Below, piece by piece: positions 8,378 through 16,093 of a stretch of DNA of 64,000 nt. The position numbers were made by a program, and so were the translations under genes. The DNA is taken from the NCBI RefSeq assembly GCF_000722545.1, contig NZ_JNVM01000017.1:62001-126000 (forward strand). The letters run 5' to 3'. Origin of the DNA: Paenibacillus tyrphae. GTDB lineage: Bacteria > Bacillota > Bacilli > Paenibacillales > NBRC-103111. Under the pieces are notes generated by a model, which was not told where the DNA came from, did not search any database, and saw nothing but the letters and a program-made list of their open reading frames with translations. How positions within the stretch are numbered: the stretch's first letter is position 1; each line of letters starts with the position of its first letter.

Positions 8378-8404
8378 TTAGAGCTTATCGAGCAGCTTCT
8401 TCAT
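8378..8404 (-). CDS. Leader peptide MKKLLDKL upstream of the ANT(6)-like gene
   Basis: An 8-codon ORF with an excellent ribosome binding site (GGAAGGAG ending nine bases before the ATG). It lies about 30 bases after the predicted transcription start and about 110 bases before the resistance gene. Leader peptides of this size commonly control inducible resistance genes by ribosome stalling. Together with the hairpin over the downstream ribosome binding site, this suggests the same here. The peptide itself matches none I know. Confidence 0.5.
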   Translation of the reverse strand: MKKLLDKL

Positions 8405-8441
8405 GTTATGCTTCTCCTTCCAAGTAAATTTTTGTAAGTCT

Positions 8442-8470
8442 ATTGTATACGTTCAACCGTCTTGCGGCAA
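8442..8470 (-). promoter_or_regulatory. Promoter of the ANT(6)-like gene and its leader
   Basis: On the minus strand TTGCCG (8465-8470) and TACAAT (8442-8447) are separated by exactly 17 bases, predicting transcription from about 8435. That is 30 bases before the leader ORF. Confidence 0.65.
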
Positions 8471-8494
8471 ATGTTCTCCGACCGAAACGGCCTC

Positions 8495-9202
8495 TCATGG
8501 CCCGGTTGTCTGCGCCCGCCAATATTGACGCGTCTCTTCGTCCTTGACGACGAAGCCCAGCTTGCTTACCTCGCGGCGCAGTTCATTGGCTTCGCCCTTT
8601 TCCTTCTTCTTAAGCGCAATTTCGCGCGCTTGCAACAGCGTGTTGACCGTATGCGGCAAATCAGGGGTATCGAGTACCCAGCGCCGGAACTGATTCTTGT
8701 ACGGATCACCGCCGGACGACCAAGGATACCCGTGCTCCGTCAAAGCGCCGGCGATATGCTTGCTCGCCCACTCATAGGTTTCGCGGGCAAGCTCCTCTCC
8801 CGCATTTCCAAGGATTACAAGCTGCTTGCCATCAAGGAAAACCAGGCTTATATCTGCGAGACTGAGATCTTGAACGACCCCGTCTTTCTCCAGCCGGATC
8901 GTTTCGTCAGAGACCACCACACGCAGCGTATCCTTGATCACCTCCTCGGCGAACCAGAGGCCGGCGAGCAGACCAAGAAGCGAAGTGACGACGGTCACCC
9001 ACACCCCGGAGAAGGACGCGATTAGCTTAAGCGGCCCTTCAAACGGTACCCAAGGCAAGGTCAAAGCCCACGTGGCGATCAGCGGGATGAAGTACCCGAG
9101 CGCAATACCGAGGATAATACACCCTGCAAAAATCAGGACACGGATAACAGCGGAAAAGCCGATTACGGTCGGTTTTTGGTACGACGGCCGCAATGCATTC
9201 AT
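8495..9202 (-). CDS. YqeB-like membrane protein
   Basis: A 235-residue protein with two N-terminal membrane segments (about 19-43 and 61-85). These are followed by a small beta-rich domain, resembling the bacterial PH-like part of B. subtilis YqeB, at about 90-150. A C-terminal helical stretch with LLQAREIALKKKEKGEANEL resembles the C-terminal domain shared by cysteinyl-tRNA synthetase and YqeB. Function is unknown. AGGAGGTAATATC precedes the ATG. The promoter region carries a TetR-type palindrome (9259-9280) although no TetR gene is adjacent. Confidence 0.7.
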   Translation of the reverse strand: MNALRPSYQKPTVIGFSAVIRVLIFAGCIILGIALGYFIPLIATWALTLPWVPFEGPLKLIASFSGVWVTVVTSLLGLLAGLWFAEEVIKDTLRVVVSDETIRLEKDGVVQDLSLADISLVFLDGKQLVILGNAGEELARETYEWASKHIAGALTEHGYPWSSGGDPYKNQFRRWVLDTPDLPHTVNTLLQAREIALKKKEKGEANELRREVSKLGFVVKDEETRQYWRAQTTGP

Positions 9203-9258
9203 ATGATATTACCTCCTAAGTTGATTCAAAAGATGGCGGATTAGGACTGCTACACCTC

Positions 9259-9280
9259 TTACTTACCTATCGGTAAGTAA
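9259..9280. promoter_or_regulatory. TetR-type operator upstream of the YqeB-like gene
   Basis: A perfect inverted repeat, TTACTTACC and GGTAAGTAA with a four-base centre, about 57 bases before the start codon. Its size and TTAC..GTAA ends are typical of TetR-family operators. No regulator gene is next to it, so a distant regulator is implied. Confidence 0.6.
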
Positions 9281-9399
9281 ATAATATCACAAAAAATAAC
9301 ATTTGAAAATAATGGATTCGTCGCGCTTTACATCATGCCCGACCTTTATAAAATGGCCCCCAGCGCAAAAAGACCGCACTTCGCAGTCCTTTCGCAATA

Positions 9400-10419
9400 T
9401 TACGTATTCAAGTTGGAAGGCTGGCCGCCGGCGCAGCGGAGCGTCAGCAGCCCGATGCCGTAATCGGCGCTGGCAAACAAGAGCAGGACCGATTGTCCCT
9501 CCCGTAGATGGCCATGCGATACCGCTTCCTGCAAAGTGAGGAACGGATCACTGCCCAAAAAATTTATAGCTTTCCGCGTTTGCCTTACATAGACAGGAAT
9601 CCCACAGTGTTCCCCGGCCTCGCCCACAGCCTTTACGAAGGAATCAGACACGTTCTGAATCACCAGCCGATCGGGTGCGTTCCCCGCCGCTTGCATCTCC
9701 TGCAGCGCTTGCTCCGCTTGCCGGGCAAGCGCCAGCGTCGTCCGCTCGTAATCGGCCGTCGTCCACGCCCGCATCGAGCCTTCGGGAAAGACAGGCCGTA
9801 TACGGTAATCCACTACCTCGTAATCGCCGGCTTCGGCGTTCACCATACAGAGCACCGCTGCATCGCCTTTGATCGAGCCCGTCCAAGACATCCGGCTGAA
9901 CGGATAGTTTGTTCGATCCGCCATGCAGAACAAGCCGTCCGTTCCTTCTCCATACTCCAGCATCCGCTTGCACCAGTCGATTGCTCGAATGCAGGCGAGG
10001 CTGCCGAGCTGTCCAAGCACAAACGACTGCGCATGGCGATGCCCGAACTCGGCGCACAGCATTAACCCCGGCAAGGTCGTCAGCGGATGCTGTACGGTCT
10101 CGTGGCAGTAACAGATCAGATCAAACTTCCGGTCCGCTCTGAAGCATCGCTTCCCTTCCTCGCACAAATATTCGACGGGATGCTTTCCGAACACAGGAAT
10201 CTGAACCGCAGGAAGCGTGGAATCCAGCAGTCCGGGATCCACGGGGGGCCAAGGCGAGGACATCCCGGCATGCGCAAACAGCCATTTGGGCGGGCTATCT
10301 TCCCATGGCTGTCCCGCCTCCGCACAGTAGGCCTCCAAGGAGCTTTCCGCCTCCGGAACGATGCACCGAAGTCCGCTAATATACAGCTTCGTACCGTCCG
10401 CTGAAACATGCGCGCTCAC
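9400..10419 (-). CDS. KAS III / thiolase-fold protein, diverged (cluster gene 8)
   Basis: A 339-residue protein with the outline of a ketoacyl-ACP synthase III. A possible nucleophile cysteine sits in GSLACIRAIDW (near residue 136). Near the C-terminus, IQNVSDSF stands where KAS III has its HQAN box, and NFLGSDPFLTL where it has GNTSAASIP. The catalytic His and Asn therefore appear to be replaced. The GTG at 10419 overlaps the preceding gene's stop (GTGA), implying tight coupling. With its neighbour it may form a heteromeric condensing or acyl-transfer enzyme acting on the acyl carrier protein two genes upstream. Activity is inferred only. A longer ORF upstream in this frame is a shadow of the neighbour. 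Confidence 0.65.
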   Translation of the reverse strand: MSAHVSADGTKLYISGLRCIVPEAESSLEAYCAEAGQPWEDSPPKWLFAHAGMSSPWPPVDPGLLDSTLPAVQIPVFGKHPVEYLCEEGKRCFRADRKFDLICYCHETVQHPLTTLPGLMLCAEFGHRHAQSFVLGQLGSLACIRAIDWCKRMLEYGEGTDGLFCMADRTNYPFSRMSWTGSIKGDAAVLCMVNAEAGDYEVVDYRIRPVFPEGSMRAWTTADYERTTLALARQAEQALQEMQAAGNAPDRLVIQNVSDSFVKAVGEAGEHCGIPVYVRQTRKAINFLGSDPFLTLQEAVSHGHLREGQSVLLLFASADYGIGLLTLRCAGGQPSNLNT

Positions 10420-11399
10420 GGCTTCCCTTCTTCCTTGGCCGGAACTCCAAGCCGATTGGTCGGCACATACTGGTGCAGGGCACAGCCGAATGTGCCGGCC
10501 ATGCCGACGGTAACCGTTAAATAATAGTCCCCCGGCAGCAACGCCCCGTCGGCTAACGCGCGCCAAAGGTTGGAAGGAATGTCCGCATTCGTAATATGCC
10601 CGGCTTCGTTCAGGGTGGCGTAGTAAAACATATCCGGCGAAATCCGCAGCGAACCGGCTACCGTCTCCCATATCTGCCGGTTCGTATTGCCGCACACGAC
10701 GAGACGGATGTCGGAAAAGGTGAATCCGGCTTCGCTAAGCGTCTCCTGCATAATCTTGCGGATGCTCATATAGAAAGTCGCATGGAAATGCCGCAGGCGG
10801 GACGGATTGTTATCGTAGACCTTGCCTGCCGTTTTGTACTTTACGGCAAGCGTTCGATGATCGCCGTATTCCCGGCGTAGTAAGCAGGCGCTGGCACTGT
10901 CTCCGCTAAGGATGAAATCATTGATATAGTAGAACGGATGGATACCGAGATCGGCGGTCACAACCAGCACCGCTTTGTCCGGATCGCGGGCGAACGAATA
11001 GGCGGCCATGTGCAGAAACCAATGGAACGTCGAGCAGGAATGCTCCTCGACCGGATACAAGGGAACCTGCTCCCAGCCCCAGCGCAGCAGCATCGTTTTG
11101 AACAGATTGCACTCATGCCAAGCTACCTGAGACGTATGCGCAAACCAGATTTCCCCAATCTCGATGCCTTCCCGCTTGCAACGCTCCGCTACTGGCTCAA
11201 GTGCCCTCTCCGCCATTTCCTCCATCGACAGGTGTCTTTCTACCGCAACTGTCTCGTACCCCCGCTCCCGGTAATAAGCCTCATCGGTTTCAAGGGGATA
11301 CCCGCATTGCACCGCGTTTGAAATGATGTCCGCAATCGGCACCGTCAGTTCGGGCCGATACACGGAGAAGTCATCCATATGAAACCGCCCTTGGATCAT
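10416..11399 (-). CDS. KAS III-like acyl-ACP condensing or acyltransferase protein (cluster gene 7)
   Basis: A 327-residue thiolase-fold protein. The nucleophile cysteine is probably that in EEHSCSTFHWF (near residue 122). The GxxAxxNxx region VVCGNTNRQIW replaces the KAS III HQAN box. The closing motif is NEAGHITNADIP instead of GNTSAASIP, a GH..AD variant seen in some acyltransferase-type KAS III homologues. It is therefore unlikely to be the housekeeping FabH. GAGGG lies about six bases before the ATG. It overlaps the second KAS III-like gene by four bases. The likely partner is the acyl carrier protein encoded at 12670-12945. Whether it forms C-C, ester or amide bonds cannot be told. Confidence 0.72.
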   Translation of the reverse strand: MIQGRFHMDDFSVYRPELTVPIADIISNAVQCGYPLETDEAYYRERGYETVAVERHLSMEEMAERALEPVAERCKREGIEIGEIWFAHTSQVAWHECNLFKTMLLRWGWEQVPLYPVEEHSCSTFHWFLHMAAYSFARDPDKAVLVVTADLGIHPFYYINDFILSGDSASACLLRREYGDHRTLAVKYKTAGKVYDNNPSRLRHFHATFYMSIRKIMQETLSEAGFTFSDIRLVVCGNTNRQIWETVAGSLRISPDMFYYATLNEAGHITNADIPSNLWRALADGALLPGDYYLTVTVGMAGTFGCALHQYVPTNRLGVPAKEEGKP

Positions 11400-11439
11400 A
11401 CCCAGCCCTCTTTCATAGGTTACCGCCAGCTTGCGGCAT

Positions 11440-12612
11440 TTATCGGCCGTAGTTATAGAGCAGCACGCATCGTGAACAAATAGGCGTCAATCCGCCGCCC
11501 AGTGCCTCTCGGTGGCGCCGGAAATTTTCGTTGTGAAACACGTCCTTCAGCTCCTGTCCGTTCAAGTCGCCAAGGGTAAACTCCGGGAAAAACTTGCACG
11601 GATTTACTTTCCCGTCCGGCATCACATCCACCCGGTTCGCGATGGATAAACACTGCTCCCGCTTCATCGCCGGTTTCTCGGAGCCAAGAACGAAGTCCCT
11701 GATCTCATCCCGCTCCAGCGCCGGCTGAAACCGGATTCGGCTGTTCCATACCCGCTCGTTGATCCGGTCGATTTCGGCGATAAGCGGCTCGATATTCGAT
11801 TCCGAGACGCGGAAGGTGAAGGAATGCCAGCTATACCGTTGCTGCTGCTGCGCCGCTTCCAGCCAAGGGAAGTACCGCGAATAGTAGTCGTCCATCTTCA
11901 CTGCAATCTCGCTTGGGATGTACCAAGGAAACACGAAGTATACCGTATCGACGCCGAGGCCTTCGAAATATGCCATAAAATCGTATAGCTTCGTTATCAT
12001 GGAATCGCTAATGGTCAAGCTGAGCGAAATACGGCCCTTATACTCCCCGGTTCGCTGCAAGCCCAGCAGCAGTTCCAGCGTTTGGACGACTTTCTTGTAC
12101 GTGCCCTTCCCGCGAATGGCGTCGTTCTCCGCTTCAAAGCCGTCCAAGCTGATGAGCAGCGTCATATCCTTCGATATTTTCAGCACGGAATCCAGCTTCT
12201 GCTCCACGAGCAGTGCATTGGTACAAATGGTCGTATTACGGGGATCGCGTTCCAGCAAGTCGGCCAATTCGTCAAACTTGCTGTAATACAGAGGCTCGCC
12301 CCCCCAAAGGAACAACCGGGATTTCCGCTGGCGCGTTTGTTCCAGCAGGCGTTCGAGTATGGAAAACTCGATCTCCTGACTTTTCGTCTCCTTGGCCATA
12401 TCGTGATGAAAGCCGTCGCTCGCCCATTCGAAGCAATGCTTGCAGCGCAAATTGCAGCCGTTGTTCAGCTTGATGCCGATATCCTCGGGAATGTCCAGCG
12501 CGAACGTCGGATCGCGCCGCAGCGCTTTGCTGGTCACGGACATGTTGCGAATCGTCCGCTTCATATTATGAAACGTGTTTCCGTCAAAGGCGACTTTCGT
12601 TTTCGGTTGCAT
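11440..12612 (-). CDS. Radical SAM/SPASM enzyme (cluster gene 6)
   Basis: A 390-residue radical SAM protein. The cluster-binding CNLRCKHC is at residues 54-61, followed by the LFLWGGEPLYY glycine-rich SAM-binding strand around 100-110. A C-terminal SPASM-like cysteine set includes QCLSIANRVDV, NPCKFF and CSRC, followed by the GDLNGQEL segment normal for these domains. Such enzymes oxidise or cross-link a substrate by hydrogen abstraction. Substrates include peptides, but also carrier- or sugar-bound alcohols. GGGAGG precedes the ATG. It sits between the acyl carrier protein and the KAS III-like pair in the same operon. No precursor peptide was recognised with confidence. Confidence 0.88.
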   Translation of the reverse strand: MQPKTKVAFDGNTFHNMKRTIRNMSVTSKALRRDPTFALDIPEDIGIKLNNGCNLRCKHCFEWASDGFHHDMAKETKSQEIEFSILERLLEQTRQRKSRLFLWGGEPLYYSKFDELADLLERDPRNTTICTNALLVEQKLDSVLKISKDMTLLISLDGFEAENDAIRGKGTYKKVVQTLELLLGLQRTGEYKGRISLSLTISDSMITKLYDFMAYFEGLGVDTVYFVFPWYIPSEIAVKMDDYYSRYFPWLEAAQQQQRYSWHSFTFRVSESNIEPLIAEIDRINERVWNSRIRFQPALERDEIRDFVLGSEKPAMKREQCLSIANRVDVMPDGKVNPCKFFPEFTLGDLNGQELKDVFHNENFRRHREALGGGLTPICSRCVLLYNYGR

Positions 12613-12669
12613 GAGCGGCCCTCCCTTCTTTCGGCAAACGGTTTTTCATGATCTGTCGAAAACGGGCTG

Positions 12670-12945
12670 CTAAGCCATCTGGCCGCTGGCCCCGTTCGAA
12701 ATAGCCTCTCTCAGGCCCTCCAAGAAAGTAACGAAAGCTTGAATGGAGTTCAGGTGTTCGAGTTGAAAATGATCAAAGTCGATTTCCACATCGAAAGCAT
12801 CTTCAATGGCCAATACGAAATTGATCATTTGCAGCGAATCGAGTCCAACCTCGTTAACGATATCCGTCTCCGGCTTCAACGTGGACAGCAGCTCCGGAGA
12901 CTCCTTGATTTCACTCAAAATTTTCATCACGGTTTGCATTACCAT
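12670..12945 (-). CDS. Acyl carrier protein (cluster gene 5)
   Basis: A 91-residue protein with the phosphopantetheine site GLDSLQMI (Ser37) and the acidic helices of an acyl carrier protein (EDAFDVEIDFD around 48-58). AGGAGG lies eight bases before the ATG at 12945. Being embedded between radical SAM, oxidoreductase and KAS III-like genes, it is probably a dedicated carrier. It would hold a substrate or acyl group as thioester for this pathway rather than serving fatty acid synthesis. No phosphopantetheinyl transferase gene is in the window. Confidence 0.9.
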   Translation of the reverse strand: MVMQTVMKILSEIKESPELLSTLKPETDIVNEVGLDSLQMINFVLAIEDAFDVEIDFDHFQLEHLNSIQAFVTFLEGLREAISNGASGQMA

Positions 12946-12962
12946 ATGAAATTCCTCCTCAT

Positions 12963-13988
12963 CTAGGTCGGTTGTTGGCCCGAGGCCAGCGGATATCCGG
13001 GCAGCTTCGCCCTCGCCAGCGTCAGCAGCCGCTCGTGCAACGCCATGCGCTCGTACGATTGAACGATCGGCACATGGCTTGTTGTCCCGTCCAGCACGTC
13101 GCTGAAAAACGCCAATTGATTCACGAAGTAATTTTGCGGCTCGAAGGCCAGCTTCTCCACCGCCCCGGTCTGCTTATCTTGGATGCGAATCGCCATGCGA
13201 TACGTTCCCATGCTGGCGCGGAAAAAATCGTCCACGGTCACAACGGCACGCTCAAATTCGAGTGTATGCCGGGAGATCGCAGGCAGCTCGAAGGAAGCGA
13301 CAAGCTCGGTACGTACCCCGTCCGCGTATTCCAGCGCCGCCCAGAACGTCCAATCGCAACCGCCCGGCCCCGCAAAATCGGACTCCGCATCGCAGCCCGA
13401 CGGCTCCAGCCCCAGCACCGCTTGAAGGAATTGCAGCCAATAGCAGCCGAAATCATAGAAGGCGCCGCCGCCGCGTTCCGGGAAGCTGCGATAGTTTTGC
13501 CGCTCCGGGTCCTGGAACGGAACCGAGATTTGCGAGCGCACCTGCAAGAGGCGGCCGTAAGCGTTCCCGCCGACCATCCGCTTGATCTCGCACTGCCAAG
13601 GATGGTGCTGCACCATCAGACCTTCCAGCACGGGCAACCCGGACGCGGCCTGCACGTCCATCAGCCGCCGAAGCTCCTCCGTGTTCAGACAGATCGGCTT
13701 CTCCACCAGCACCGGCTTCCCGGCCTGCAGCGCCCGAATCGCCCATTCCGCATGCAGCTCGTTGCTGAGCGCGATATAGACGAAGTCAATCTCCTCGCAG
13801 GCCAGCAGCTCCTCATAGCTGCCGAACGCGTGCGGAATGCCGTACTTGTCCGCATAGGACTCGGCTTTGGACTTCGTCCGGCTCGCAATAGCGTGAACGC
13901 CGAGGTGTTTGAGACTTTTGAGGGGCGTGAACAGCGCCCGGTCGAGGATGTGAGCGCAGCCGAGCACGCCGATTCGTTTCTTTCTCAT
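12963..13988 (-). CDS. Gfo/Idh/MocA family oxidoreductase (cluster gene 4)
   Basis: A 341-residue NAD(P)-dependent dehydrogenase. The Rossmann start IGVLGCAHILDRA is near residues 6-18, the family motif EKPICLN near 95-101, and the C-terminal beta-sheet domain is seen from about 120 on. These enzymes oxidise or reduce sugar or inositol hydroxyls. The ATG at 13988 is chosen because GAGG lies eight bases before it, too close to the upstream GTG. In this operon it suggests that a polyol or sugar-derived moiety is part of the product. The substrate is unknown. Confidence 0.85.
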   Translation of the reverse strand: MRKKRIGVLGCAHILDRALFTPLKSLKHLGVHAIASRTKSKAESYADKYGIPHAFGSYEELLACEEIDFVYIALSNELHAEWAIRALQAGKPVLVEKPICLNTEELRRLMDVQAASGLPVLEGLMVQHHPWQCEIKRMVGGNAYGRLLQVRSQISVPFQDPERQNYRSFPERGGGAFYDFGCYWLQFLQAVLGLEPSGCDAESDFAGPGGCDWTFWAALEYADGVRTELVASFELPAISRHTLEFERAVVTVDDFFRASMGTYRMAIRIQDKQTGAVEKLAFEPQNYFVNQLAFFSDVLDGTTSHVPIVQSYERMALHERLLTLARAKLPGYPLASGQQPT

Positions 13989-14009
13989 GGGCACAACCTC
14001 GTGCTTCCT

Positions 14010-15128
14010 TTATTTTTCCGTCTTCGTCTTGAAGTTCAGACAACAGGCCTGACAGATCGGGAATGAATTTTTTTTCAAATAATTGCGGTATTGCTTATAC
14101 TTCGGTCCGTTCCAAATATCGAGCAGCCGCTGCTCGTTGACGTTGCCCAGAGTCAAATCATAGAAGGCGTGACAGGAGGTCACGTCGCCTCTCGCATTGA
14201 TCTCCGTGCTGAGCCAAGGGAACTCGCACCGCTTCTTGGCATGCGACAGCTTGTGACTGTTTCCGCTGAAATACAGCTCGACCGTCTCTTCGGTCATGTT
14301 TTGCGGGTAGGCATTGAAATAAACGCCCTTCTCCTTACAGTACTCCTCGATGTTGCGTACCTGACGGGAGATATCCTTTGCATTCATCTCGCTAAACTCG
14401 GATAATTCGCGGACGAAGCCCTTGGAAACAGCCGCATTCGTGTCCAGATCAAAATTATTTTTCAAAATATTCCGGTAATTCACGTGATCTTCAGGCGTAA
14501 TAAACGACTGAAACTCCAAACTGATATGATCCAGCTTCGTAATATCCATGCTGTTGAAGAACAGCTCTTCCACATGCATATACGTCAGCGGGGTAATGAT
14601 GAAGATCGTGCCGATCTTAGGAAACTCCTTGCCCTTCTCCTCCCGGAGCGCATGAAGCTTCTCAATGCCGCGGGTCGCTCTCTTGAATACGCCCTTGCCG
14701 CGCTGCTGGTCGTTAATCTCCTCCGGACCGTCCATCGACACCCACACGCGATGCGGCTCGTTCTCGATAATCATCTCCGCATGCTTCTCCAGCAGCGTTC
14801 CGTTGGTCGGGAAGGCGACTTGGCTTCCGTAATATTTTAATGTAGCCAGAACCTCGTCGATCTGCGGATACATCAAAGGTTCTCCGCCAAACAGATCGTA
14901 ATACGGCTTGACCGGGCTGCAATCCTCGATAATTTGCTTAACCACTTTAATATCCAGCTGCGTTAACATCGTTCGTTCCTTGTAGGCGCCGTTATCGCCC
15001 CATTCGTAGCACATTTTGCACCTTAGATTGCAGGCCTCCAGAAGCTGCAGCCAAATCCATCGGGGCGCCGACGTACTCAAGAGCGGTGAAATCGTTGAAG
15101 CCGTGTCGTTGTGAAGTTGTACGGACAT
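14010..15128 (-). CDS. Radical SAM/SPASM enzyme (cluster gene 3)
   Basis: A 372-residue radical SAM protein with CNLRCKMC at residues 33-40, DLFGGEPLMYP around 77-87, and a C-terminal SPASM-like region. That region comprises KKRCEFPW, SCHAFYDLTLGNVN and ICQACCLNF, giving enough cysteines for an auxiliary Fe-S cluster. GGAGGAGG lies seven bases before the ATG. It is clearly related to, but not a copy of, the second radical SAM enzyme of the operon. The two probably catalyse different steps. A 150-base gap separates it from the permease gene upstream. Confidence 0.88.
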   Translation of the reverse strand: MSVQLHNDTASTISPLLSTSAPRWIWLQLLEACNLRCKMCYEWGDNGAYKERTMLTQLDIKVVKQIIEDCSPVKPYYDLFGGEPLMYPQIDEVLATLKYYGSQVAFPTNGTLLEKHAEMIIENEPHRVWVSMDGPEEINDQQRGKGVFKRATRGIEKLHALREEKGKEFPKIGTIFIITPLTYMHVEELFFNSMDITKLDHISLEFQSFITPEDHVNYRNILKNNFDLDTNAAVSKGFVRELSEFSEMNAKDISRQVRNIEEYCKEKGVYFNAYPQNMTEETVELYFSGNSHKLSHAKKRCEFPWLSTEINARGDVTSCHAFYDLTLGNVNEQRLLDIWNGPKYKQYRNYLKKNSFPICQACCLNFKTKTEK

Positions 15129-15280
15129 CGTCTAACCTCCTCCAATTTTCGAATCATTGTTGGTATAGGACCTGTCGATTCAGCCTAGACTGCCTCATCT
15201 GCGGAGCCTTCCCGCCTGCGTTTGGTTCCGGGTCGGCATCACCTCCTTATCGTAATTTGCTGCTTCAGACGAATGTTCCG

Positions 15281-16090
15281 CTACAAATTCGAGCTGCTGT
15301 ACACGCCCAGCGCCCGCTTCCACAGGAAACGGACCAGCAGGAAGCAGACGACCGGCGCAAGCGCGCCCCAGGCCCATTCGGCGGCAGACAGCTTGCCGAG
15401 CACAAACATCGGGGCAAAGTTCGTAATCAAAAACACCGGAACGACAAACGTTCCTATCCGCTGTATCCACTTGTTGTACATGGATGCAGGCATATTGTTG
15501 GAATCCCATACGGAGTACGAAATCTCGCTGGCGGCCGACGTGTTCACGAACCAGAACGAGAGCAGCGAAGGAATGATCATAATGCAGTACGTAAGGACGG
15601 TTGCGGTCAGCAGAAAGATTATAAATCCGGCGACATGGAGCAGCGTCAGCGGAATGCCCGCGGCGCTCCAGCCGATCGCGATCATCACGGTGCCCGCAAT
15701 CATATTCGGGATCGGCATCCCGACCTCGATATACCGCAAGGACACGAGAAATTGCAGCGAAATCGGCTTGACCATCATCAGATCGAGACTGCCCGTGCGG
15801 ACATGATCGCTGAGACGCAGGAAATTGTTAAAGAACAAGCCCATGTAAATGCCCGTCAGCCATAAATGCGTTCCCATAAACATCAGAATCGTATCCGGCG
15901 ACAGCCCGTTGATCCGCACATTCGTTTTGTACACGACGACCGCATACAGCAGCTTGGCCATCAGGAACGCCGCTTCGACGAATATGCCCGTTATGAAATT
16001 GAATCGGTATTCCATCTGGGAAATGACCGAGTTTTTGGCGAATAACGCCAGAATGTACAAGTGCCGCCGCAGTTCGGAAACGAAGTTCAA
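15281..16090 (-). CDS. ABC-2 type permease (cluster gene 2)
   Basis: A 269-residue integral membrane protein with about six hydrophobic segments of the ABC-2 exporter family (the DUF990-like group). It contains DHVRTGSLDLMMVKPISLQF (part of the conserved cytoplasmic coupling segment, about 93-112). Translation begins at a TTG at 16090 with GGAGG seven bases before it, three bases after the neighbouring permease stops. The two permeases would form a heterodimeric channel. An ATPase gene, normally encoded beside them, is absent. Confidence 0.85.
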   Translation of the reverse strand: MNFVSELRRHLYILALFAKNSVISQMEYRFNFITGIFVEAAFLMAKLLYAVVVYKTNVRINGLSPDTILMFMGTHLWLTGIYMGLFFNNFLRLSDHVRTGSLDLMMVKPISLQFLVSLRYIEVGMPIPNMIAGTVMIAIGWSAAGIPLTLLHVAGFIIFLLTATVLTYCIMIIPSLLSFWFVNTSAASEISYSVWDSNNMPASMYNKWIQRIGTFVVPVFLITNFAPMFVLGKLSAAEWAWGALAPVVCFLLVRFLWKRALGVYSSSNL

Positions 16091-16093
16091 AGC

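Noticed and set aside
10420..10695. N-terminal extension of the second KAS III-like protein
   Set aside because: It lies wholly inside the preceding gene in another frame; the GTGA overlap at 10416-10419 gives a natural start.
12972..14066. 364-codon plus-strand ORF
   Set aside because: It is antisense to the Gfo/Idh/MocA gene, rich in Arg, Gln and His, has no ribosome binding site and resembles no family. It is a shadow caused by GC-rich codon use.
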